From positions 1 to 33,786 of the forward strand of contig JAJFJN010000020.1 of assembly GCA_021773975.1 (NCBI GenBank): a DNA stretch of 33,786 nt. Reading direction: 5' to 3'. The notes below the pieces were generated by a model. The model saw nothing but the letters and a program-made list of their open reading frames with translations. It did no database searches and had not been told where the DNA came from. The stretch's first letter is position 1, and every line of letters begins with the position of its first letter. A program made the translations under genes and the position numbers. Positions 27,824-33,786 of the stretch are shown one piece after another. Source of the stretch: Gammaproteobacteria bacterium. GTDB taxonomy: Bacteria; Pseudomonadota; Gammaproteobacteria; Chromatiales; Chromatiaceae.

Positions 27824-28917
27824 CGTTTTCCTCCAGCAATCTGATTTATCTCTAGTATTTCATGGCGACGACTTCGATCCTGAACCCGTCCTACCAATTG
27901 CCCACATGCCGCATCAATATCATCACCACGTGTTTTACGGGTTACGGTTGTTAAACCAGAAGCGGATAGTATTGCACGAAAGGAATCAATTCGTTCTTGT
28001 GATGAACGGCGGTAATCAGAACCTGGAAACGGATTAAAGGGAATCAGATTGATCTTTGCTGGTACACCCTGCATCAGCTTTACCAATTGGCGAGCCTGCT
28101 GATCAGCATCATTAATACCATCCAACATGACATATTCAAAGGTAACCCGGCGACGTTTTTCGCCTGCTACATAACGTTTGCAAGCAGCCAGCAGCTCAGC
28201 AATAGGATATTTTTTATTTATTGGCATCAGCGTGTTGCGCAACTCATCCGCAGGCGCATGCAAAGAGACAGCCAAACTCACAACTGAGACCTCTCGTAAC
28301 TTATCTATTGCGGGGACAATGCCCGCCGTACTGATTGTTACTCGATATTTGGAGCGGCTGTATGCCAGATCATCCAACATGATATTTGTAGCAGCAACCA
28401 CATTATCAAAATTGATAAGTGGCTCACCCATCCCCATCAGCACCACATTGGTGATAGGTTGGTCATCTGACAGCTCTTTGGTTGCTACCCAAAGCTGACC
28501 AATAATTTCAGCCACACTCAGATTGCGATTAAAACCCTGCTGAGCCGTAGAGCAAAAGGTACAGGCGAGGGAGCAGCCTACCTGAGAAGAGACACAGAGC
28601 GTACCTCGGCCAGGCTCAGGGATATACACGGCCTCAATGCGGTTACCGCAGTTCAACTCCAACAACCACTTCCGCGTACCGTCTTTGGAGCGTTGATCAC
28701 AGATGATGGTTGGAACCCGTACCTCAGCCTGCTCTTTCAATCTGGCGCGTAGGTTTTTGCTTAGATTGGTCATCTCATCAAAATCGGTGACTTGATGCTG
28801 ATGAATCCATTTCAATACTTGACGGGCATGAAATGGTTTCTCACCCAGATCCTGAAACCAGGCCTCCATGGCCTGACGCTCCAGGTTTAACAGATTAACA
28901 GTGTCTGACTGGGTCAC
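27820..28917 (-). CDS. rlmN: Dual-specificity 23S rRNA/tRNA adenine-C2 methyltransferase RlmN
   Basis: This radical-SAM enzyme methylates C2 of A2503 in 23S rRNA and A37 in some tRNAs. The 365 residues show the radical-SAM cluster C-x3-C-x2-C in [17 protein letters not shown], the [12 protein letters not shown] motif, [11 protein letters not shown], and the second catalytic cysteine in [12 protein letters not shown] near the C-terminus. The N-terminal [12 protein letters not shown] is typical. It lies 6 nt after ndk and overlaps pilF. Confidence 0.97.
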   Translation of the reverse strand: MTQSDTVNLLNLERQAMEAWFQDLGEKPFHARQVLKWIHQHQVTDFDEMTNLSKNLRARLKEQAEVRVPTIICDQRSKDGTRKWLLELNCGNRIEAVYIPEPGRGTLCVSSQVGCSLACTFCSTAQQGFNRNLSVAEIIGQLWVATKELSDDQPITNVVLMGMGEPLINFDNVVAATNIMLDDLAYSRSKYRVTISTAGIVPAIDKLREVSVVSLAVSLHAPADELRNTLMPINKKYPIAELLAACKRYVAGEKRRRVTFEYVMLDGINDADQQARQLVKLMQGVPAKINLIPFNPFPGSDYRRSSQERIDSFRAILSASGLTTVTRKTRGDDIDAACGQLVGRVQDRSRRHEILEINQIAGGKR

Positions 28918-28923
28918 TAGCTA

Positions 28924-29355
28924 TTAACGTGTCCGTGCGCAGAGGTCTTCCTCTGAGAAATAATAGGCAATCTCAACAGCTGCTGTTTCTGGCGCATCTG
29001 AACCGTGAACCGCATTCTCATCAATTGAACTGGCAAAGTCTGCACGAATGGTGCCTGGTGCTGCTTCTGCTGGATTGGTTGCACCCATGATTTCACGGTG
29101 TACGGAAATGGCATTTTCACCTTCCAAAGCCTGGACAATAACTGGTCCTGAAATCATAAATTCAACCAGGTCATTGAAAAAAGGACGCTCTTTATGCACA
29201 GCATAGAAACCCTCGGCTTTTTCACGCGATAGATGCATCATGCGAGCTGCAATAATGTTTAGACCAGCCTCTTCAAAACGGGTGTAAATCTGACCAATTA
29301 CATTCTTTGCAACAGCATCGGGTTTAATAATAGAAAGGGTGCGCTCAATAGCCAT
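28924..29355 (-). CDS. ndk: Nucleoside diphosphate kinase
   Basis: This enzyme transfers the terminal phosphate between nucleoside tri- and diphosphates through a phosphohistidine. I place the start at the ATG at 29355 ([15 protein letters not shown]), giving 143 residues, the normal length. The longer frame to 29412 would begin inside a hairpin. The substrate segment IKPDAVAKN, the [14 protein letters not shown] segment and the active-site stretch [16 protein letters not shown] with its catalytic His are intact. A TTGGAG ribosome site lies about 10 nt upstream. A terminator-like hairpin directly precedes the gene. Confidence 0.97.
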   Translation of the reverse strand: MAIERTLSIIKPDAVAKNVIGQIYTRFEEAGLNIIAARMMHLSREKAEGFYAVHKERPFFNDLVEFMISGPVIVQALEGENAISVHREIMGATNPAEAAPGTIRADFASSIDENAVHGSDAPETAAVEIAYYFSEEDLCARTR

Positions 29356-29380
29356 TAAATAAATACTCCAAAAATAAAAT

Positions 29381-29412
29381 GTATAAAAAATTATGCAGCC
29401 AACAGGCTGCAT
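29381..29412 (-). terminator. Rho-independent terminator/attenuator before ndk
   Basis: ATGCAGCC (29393-29400) pairs with GGCTGCAT (29405-29412) around AACA. On the minus strand the stem is followed by AATTTTTTAT. It can end the rnr-rlmB transcript, but it lies only about 25 bp before ndk, so it may also attenuate read-through into ndk. The 29413-29562 stretch upstream holds no gene that I can support. Confidence 0.75.
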
Positions 29413-29562
29413 TTAGAATCTGAAAACCCCTATCGGATTTTCTATTGACAAAACCTGCCGCATTCTACCTGCGAGAAGGGGTACAAGCAATTGCTGGCCT
29501 CCACTATAGGGCTATAGAAAAGCTAACCACAACTGCCAACCACCAAGAGAAAAACGTCATCC

Positions 29563-30306
29563 TTACCCCGATCGCTGACGCACTGCTTCAAACAGTGCAA
29601 CACCCGCTGCAACTGAAACATTCAGGCTTTCTACTTTACCTGCCATGGGCAGTTTAACCACCGCATCACAAGCCTCACGCGTCAATCTGCGCATGCCCTT
29701 CTCTTCTCCACCCATAACCAACGCCAATGGTCCGGTGAGGTCTGTTTGAAAGAGGCTGGCTTCTGTTTCACCCGCAGTACCTATTAACCAAACCCCTGCT
29801 TCATCCTGTAACCAGCGCAAGGTACGCGCTAGATTTGTCACCTGCACAAAGGGTACAGACTCTGCCGCACCACAGGCTACTTTACAGGCTGTTGGCCCTA
29901 GTCCCACTGAGCGATCCTTCGGCGCTATCACTGCATGGACACCCGCAGCATCAGCACTGCGCAGGCAAGCCCCCAGATTATGTGGATCTTGCACGCCATC
30001 CAATATCAGCAAAAAAGGAGGCGCATCAAGCTTATTTAAAAGCGCCTTTAGATTAGCCTCATCCAATGCTGCAGGAGCCTGAGTACGCGCTACTACACCC
30101 TGATGATTACCTCCAGAGGCCAGTGTATCTAACTCCTCTTTGGGAACCTTATTGACTGATACACCAACCTCTTTTGCCAGCTGAAGCACCTCACGGATAC
30201 GCCGGTCTTGTCGCCGAGCTTCAACCCAAAGTTCCGTTACTGCACCTTCATGTTTAAGTGCTGTGCGTACACTGTGCAGGCCAAAGGTAATCTGTAAATT
30301 ACTCAT
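29563..30306 (-). CDS. rlmB: 23S rRNA (guanosine-2'-O-)-methyltransferase RlmB
   Basis: This SpoU/TrmH-family (SPOUT) enzyme methylates G2251 of 23S rRNA. The 247 residues have an N-terminal substrate-binding domain (GLHSVRTALKHEG ... NHQGVVARTQAP). The SPOUT domain follows: motif 1 NLGACLRSADAAGVHAVI, motif 2 LVMGGEEKGMRRL, and motif 3 LPMAGKVESLNVSVAAGVALFE, including the knot-forming residues. Its ATG directly follows the TAG of rnr with no gap, so the two are coupled. The rnr-rlmB order is conserved. Confidence 0.97.
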   Translation of the reverse strand: MSNLQITFGLHSVRTALKHEGAVTELWVEARRQDRRIREVLQLAKEVGVSVNKVPKEELDTLASGGNHQGVVARTQAPAALDEANLKALLNKLDAPPFLLILDGVQDPHNLGACLRSADAAGVHAVIAPKDRSVGLGPTACKVACGAAESVPFVQVTNLARTLRWLQDEAGVWLIGTAGETEASLFQTDLTGPLALVMGGEEKGMRRLTREACDAVVKLPMAGKVESLNVSVAAGVALFEAVRQRSG

Positions 30307-32601
30307 CTATTTTTTAGCCCTTTTACGCCGTTTACTTTTGCGTTTCGGTTTTTGACTATTCGCTTCATCAGTGGTTTCACTATTTGCCAATATAAAATCA
30401 ATCTTTTTATCATCCAGATTAACAGCGGCTACTTTGACACGAACAGAATCACCCAATCGATAAACCTGTCCGCTACGTTCACCATTCAGCCGATGACCAA
30501 TAGGGTCAAAACGGTAGTAATCACTGCCCAGTGCCGTGATATGTACCAAACCATCCACGTAAATCTGATTCAGTTCTACAAAAATACCGAATGAATTTAC
30601 GCTGGTGATAATCCCATCAAACTCCTCTCCTACCTTATCCAGCATATATTCACACTTCAGCCAATCTGTAGCATCACGTGTTGCCTCATCTGCCCTCCTC
30701 TCCGTACTGGAACACTGCTCTCCAAGCACCTGAAGTTTGGGGTATGAATACTCAAAATCTTCTGCTGTGCCACCCGCCAAAAGATGTTTAATGGCACGGT
30801 GCACCAACAGATCAGGATAACGTCGAATGGGTGAGGTGAAATGGGCGTACTCAGGATAAGCCAGACCAAAGTGACCGACATTGTCTGGCCCATAAACTGC
30901 CTGCGCCATAGAGCGCAGCAGCACAGTCTGGATTAGATGTCGATCAGGGCGACCCTGTACTGAATCCAACAGCTCTGCATAATCCTTTGCCGTAGGCTCT
31001 TTACCACCAGACAATCCCAATGCAAGCTCATTAAGAAACTCTCGCAAGTCAGTCAGCTTCTGCTCAGATGGCACGGCATGAACACGATACAGTGCAGGTA
31101 GTTTTTTCCGTTGTAGAAAACGTGCCGCAGCCACATTAGCAATAAGCATGCACTCTTCAATCATTCGATGAGCATCATTGCGATGCACCGGTACAATCTG
31201 CTCTACCTTCTGCTCATCATTAAACTGAATCCGAGTCTCAGTGGTATCAAAGTCGATAGCCCCTCGCAAACTCCGAGATTGATGCAATACCTTATAGAGT
31301 GCATTCAACTCATGCAGATGAGTCAATAGATGAGAGTATTTACTACGCAGATTTTGATCGCGTTCAACCACAATCGCTGCTACCTGATCATAGGTTAGCC
31401 GAGCATGGGAGCGCATTACTGCCTCAAAAAACTGAGACCGGATGATCCGCCCGTCCTCTTTATCTATATAGAGCTCGCAAGCCATGCAAAGACGATCTGT
31501 ATCAGGATTAAGCGAGCAGAGGCCATTTGATAACGCCTCCGGCAACATAGGGATCACCCGGTCTGGAAAGTAGACCGAATTACCGCGCGCCTGTGCTTCA
31601 CTATCTAATGCTGAACCCGGGGTGACATAACTGGAAACATCAGCAATACAGACCAATAAACGCCAGCCTTTGGGTTTCACTTCACAATAGACCGCATCAT
31701 CAAAATCTCGCGCATCGATGCCATCAATTGTCACCAACGGCAGATTCCGTAGATCCACTCGCCCCTCTTTGGCCGCATCACTTACCTCTGTCCCATAGAC
31801 ACTGGCCTCTTCAACAACCGCCTCTGGCCAATCAACCGGCAACTCATGGGTGCGGATGGCAATATCAATCTCCATGCCCGGTGCCATATGATCACCCAAC
31901 ACCTCAACAATACGCCCGACGGGTTGAGACCGTTTGGTTGGTTGCTCAACTATCTGCGCTATCACCATCTGCCCATGAGTAGCACCCGCCAAATCACACT
32001 CTGGGATCACAATATCAAGATGCAGTCGTTTATTATCTGGCACGACAAAACCAACACTACCCTCATGGTGAAGACGACCAACAACCTTATGATTATTGCG
32101 TTCCAATACCTCCACCAAAGCGCCTTCCAGACGACCACGTCGATCTACCCCAACAACACGCATCACTGCCCGGTCATTGTGCAACAGGGATCGCATCTGC
32201 CGTGGTGATAGAAAGAGATCATCCCCTCCCTCATCTGATTTCAAAAATCCAAAGCCATCTTTATGGCCAATGACTCGGCCACTTATCAGATCTTTGCTAT
32301 TAACCACACAAAAGTCATTCTTACGATTGCGCACCAGCTGGCCATCCCGCTCCATTGCATTGAGGCGGCGGCGCAGTGCCTCCAAATCGTCTTCTTCAAA
32401 AAGATTAAGCTGCTCGGCAATACTGGCTATGCCAAGCGGTGCGCCATATTCAGTGAGCAGGTCTAGAATGAATTCCCGGCTGGGGATTGGATTGTCGTAC
32501 TTTTTAGCCTCACGAGCCTTGTAGGGATCCAGCTCGCGAGCACTTTTTTTACCTCGGTGCTTAGCCACGATAGGTAGTTTCCTGATAGTTCTAAAAGCCA
32601 T
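30307..32601 (-). CDS. rnr: Ribonuclease R
   Basis: This processive 3'-5' exoribonuclease degrades structured RNA in rRNA quality control and stress. The 764 residues show an N-terminal winged helix (EFILDLLTEYGAPLGIASIAEQL), two cold-shock-type domains, and the RNB catalytic domain with the aspartate cluster TIDGIDARDFDDAVYC. A C-terminal S1 domain (GEEFDGIITSVNSFGIFVEL) and a lysine/arginine-rich tail (KPKRKSKRRKRAKK) follow. It is divergent from tRNA-Leu, with an 85-bp gap. Confidence 0.97.
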   Translation of the reverse strand: MAFRTIRKLPIVAKHRGKKSARELDPYKAREAKKYDNPIPSREFILDLLTEYGAPLGIASIAEQLNLFEEDDLEALRRRLNAMERDGQLVRNRKNDFCVVNSKDLISGRVIGHKDGFGFLKSDEGGDDLFLSPRQMRSLLHNDRAVMRVVGVDRRGRLEGALVEVLERNNHKVVGRLHHEGSVGFVVPDNKRLHLDIVIPECDLAGATHGQMVIAQIVEQPTKRSQPVGRIVEVLGDHMAPGMEIDIAIRTHELPVDWPEAVVEEASVYGTEVSDAAKEGRVDLRNLPLVTIDGIDARDFDDAVYCEVKPKGWRLLVCIADVSSYVTPGSALDSEAQARGNSVYFPDRVIPMLPEALSNGLCSLNPDTDRLCMACELYIDKEDGRIIRSQFFEAVMRSHARLTYDQVAAIVVERDQNLRSKYSHLLTHLHELNALYKVLHQSRSLRGAIDFDTTETRIQFNDEQKVEQIVPVHRNDAHRMIEECMLIANVAAARFLQRKKLPALYRVHAVPSEQKLTDLREFLNELALGLSGGKEPTAKDYAELLDSVQGRPDRHLIQTVLLRSMAQAVYGPDNVGHFGLAYPEYAHFTSPIRRYPDLLVHRAIKHLLAGGTAEDFEYSYPKLQVLGEQCSSTERRADEATRDATDWLKCEYMLDKVGEEFDGIITSVNSFGIFVELNQIYVDGLVHITALGSDYYRFDPIGHRLNGERSGQVYRLGDSVRVKVAAVNLDDKKIDFILANSETTDEANSQKPKRKSKRRKRAKK

Positions 32602-32610
32602 ATTCTACCG

Positions 32611-32639
32611 TTGACAACCCCCTAATGTCCCGGTAAAGT
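32611..32639 (+). promoter_or_regulatory. Sigma70 promoter of tRNA-Leu
   Basis: A consensus -35 TTGACA (32611-32616), an ideal 17-bp spacer and TAAAGT (32634-32639) place the start about 40 nt before the mature tRNA 5' end. Confidence 0.8.
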
Positions 32640-32686
32640 TCGCCAGCTCATCGGATCACTGCACTTTGCTTGCAGCGTCAACCTCT

Positions 32687-32773
32687 GCCGAGGTGGTGAA
32701 ATTGGTAGACACGCTAGCTTCAGGTGCTAGTGGGGGTAACCCCGTGGAGGTTCAAGTCCTCTCCTCGGCACCA
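32687..32773 (+). tRNA. tRNA-Leu (anticodon CAG)
   Basis: This is an 87-nt class II tRNA with a long variable arm (GTGGGGGTAACCCCGT). The acceptor stem is GCCGAGG/CCTCGGC with discriminator A and encoded CCA. The anticodon stem CTAGC/GCTAG holds loop TTCAGGT with anticodon CAG. The T-arm is GTTCAAGTC. A serine recombinase fragment from the neighbouring element ends inside it on the opposite strand. Confidence 0.97.
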
Positions 32774-33653
32774 TTACATACTCCTCACCTTCAAAGCTCT
32801 CTAACACTTTGAATGGCAACGAAAACTCAGGGTTCAAGAAGCCCTCTTCCCGGTCATATTGTAGCTTGCCTTCAAAGGCCAATTTAAGAAGAGCTCTGCG
32901 GTGTTCCAACTGCTCTGAAGCCCATAGTTTATAGGGATTGCGCAGAAATTGGCGAGCGGTTCTAGAATGTATGTCGAAGTCTGGAATTGTGCGGCCACAA
33001 TTGATGATTTTTTCCTCTAAAACGACCTTTTGATCTTCCATTTTCTGGATTCGTTTTTCATACGCAGCAACCACTGATGAATTTTCCGAATCTACAATTC
33101 GATCTAAGAAATTTTCAATTTTGCGATTAAGTGATTTCGTTTCGTTTTTAAGTGAAAGAGCCATATCTTTTTGTTTATTCTCACGTTCATTCCAACATTC
33201 TGTAAACGCGGCCTCGAACATACGAATAATGGGAATGGATGGGACAACTCCTTTCAAAAGCTCTTCAAAATCACTTTCAATAGTGTCTTTTTTAATGGAC
33301 TTCCCGTAAAGATCACAACCCTTTTTCTGGCATATATAGTAGCCGTAATATTTGTTCCGGCCTTTGCTCCAGCCAGCCTGTAGCGCATTGCTACAACACG
33401 GGCAAGCTACAAAATTTCTCAGCGGAAAATCCTTGCTCAAATTGTGACGAGCAGGCACGTTGGCGTGCCCTTTCAATCGCTCCTGAATTTTCAAGAAAGC
33501 TTCATAACTGATCAGCGCCTCATGTTTGGCTGGCTGGTTGTGGATGCCCCATTTAGGCAAGCTTATACGTCCAGCGTATAAGACACGCATGAGCAGGTTT
33601 TGTATACGCTGATAATGGACGAATCCATCCCGCCCTCTGGGGTAGCAATGGCA
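32727..33653 (-). pseudogene. Large serine recombinase fragment, catalytic N-terminus missing
   Basis: The frame is open from 33653; the first ATG is at 33590, giving 287 residues. Before that ATG the translation GFVHYQRIQNLL continues into MRVLYAGRI, which is the normal recombinase-domain sequence, so coding homology extends past the ATG to an in-frame TAA at 33656-33654. Then come the recombinase domain end, a zinc-ribbon (CPCCSNALQAGW ... YICQKKGC), and a coiled coil (about 140-190). The resolvase catalytic domain (about 150 residues with the nucleophile Ser) is absent. The last 14 codons and the stop are antisense to tRNA-Leu, giving the tail VPRRGLEPPRGYPH. It is probably an inactive remnant of the element that integrated at this tRNA. 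Confidence 0.8.
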
Positions 33654-33656
33654 TTA

Positions 33657-33786
33657 ACTTAAAAATCACCGTCATTCGGTTAAGAAAGAATAAAAAGCCA
33701 ACTAAAATTCAATGCCATAACAAATATCTGGATCTCAGGCTTTCGCTTTGCATCCTCGCCATTTGCTTTCCGGTGCCATCGATTTT
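33657..33786. other. Sequence abutting the truncated recombinase
   Basis: No gene can be supported here. The recombinase homology breaks abruptly at 33656. An 8-bp inverted repeat ATGGCATT/AATGCCAT (33649-33656 and 33710-33717) starts exactly at the break. It may mark a small insertion or deletion junction, but it is short. Confidence 0.3.

Noticed and set aside
29356-29412. N-terminal extension of ndk
   Set aside because: The extra residues are translated from a terminator hairpin and T-run, and the family begins at [12 protein letters not shown].
33649-33717. Terminal inverted repeats of an insertion sequence
   Set aside because: Only 8 bp match, there is no transposase and no target duplication. 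It is too short to call.

Overview
The window looks like about 30 kb of core chromosome from a gammaproteobacterium, framed by the ends of two different tRNA-anchored integrated elements. Three conserved gene orders support this: gacA/uvrY-uvrC-pgsA, ndk-rlmN-pilF-rodZ-hisS-yfgM-bamB-der, and rnr-rlmB. A tkt-gap-pgk-pyk cluster and a metK-[SAH riboswitch]-ahcY-metF operon are typical of chemolithoautotrophic sulfur-oxidising gammaproteobacteria. That lifestyle is an inference, because no sulfur or RuBisCO gene lies in the window.

Left end (1-2602): a foldback repeat, a small membrane protein, an excisionase-like gene with a frameshift, and a lambda-type tyrosine integrase. The integrase reads toward tRNA-Gly(GCC), with phased repeats and a terminator between them. 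Next, on the minus strand (2661-6217), come pgsA, uvrC, a decayed uracil-DNA glycosylase gene and the GacA/UvrY response regulator.

The 6218-6828 intergenic region carries no convincing protein gene. Its minus strand is rich in GGA motifs, several in predicted hairpin loops, and has a Rho-independent terminator and an upstream CRP-type palindrome. I read it as a candidate CsrB/RsmZ-type RNA locus lying between gacA and crp. Upstream on the same strand is a co-directional run from tkt through gap, pgk, pyk and a CHASE2 cyclase to a CRP-family regulator (15619 down to 6829), with an attenuator-like terminator between gap and pgk.

The plus-strand block 16524-21399 holds metK, an SAH riboswitch, ahcY, metF and a histidine-containing polytopic membrane protein that starts inside a perfect 16-bp palindrome. 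The minus-strand block 32601-21405 is an RNA-processing, cell-envelope and translation cluster: rnr, rlmB, ndk, rlmN, pilF, rodZ, hisS, yfgM, bamB, der. It lacks the ispG usually found between rodZ and hisS.

Right end: tRNA-Leu(CAG), with a good sigma70 promoter, is followed head-on by a serine recombinase fragment. That fragment has lost its catalytic N-terminus, and its last codons are written inside the tRNA.

The most interesting candidate is the GGA-rich RNA locus. It could connect cAMP-CRP, GacA and CsrA/RsmA in one neighbourhood, but this rests only on sequence pattern.
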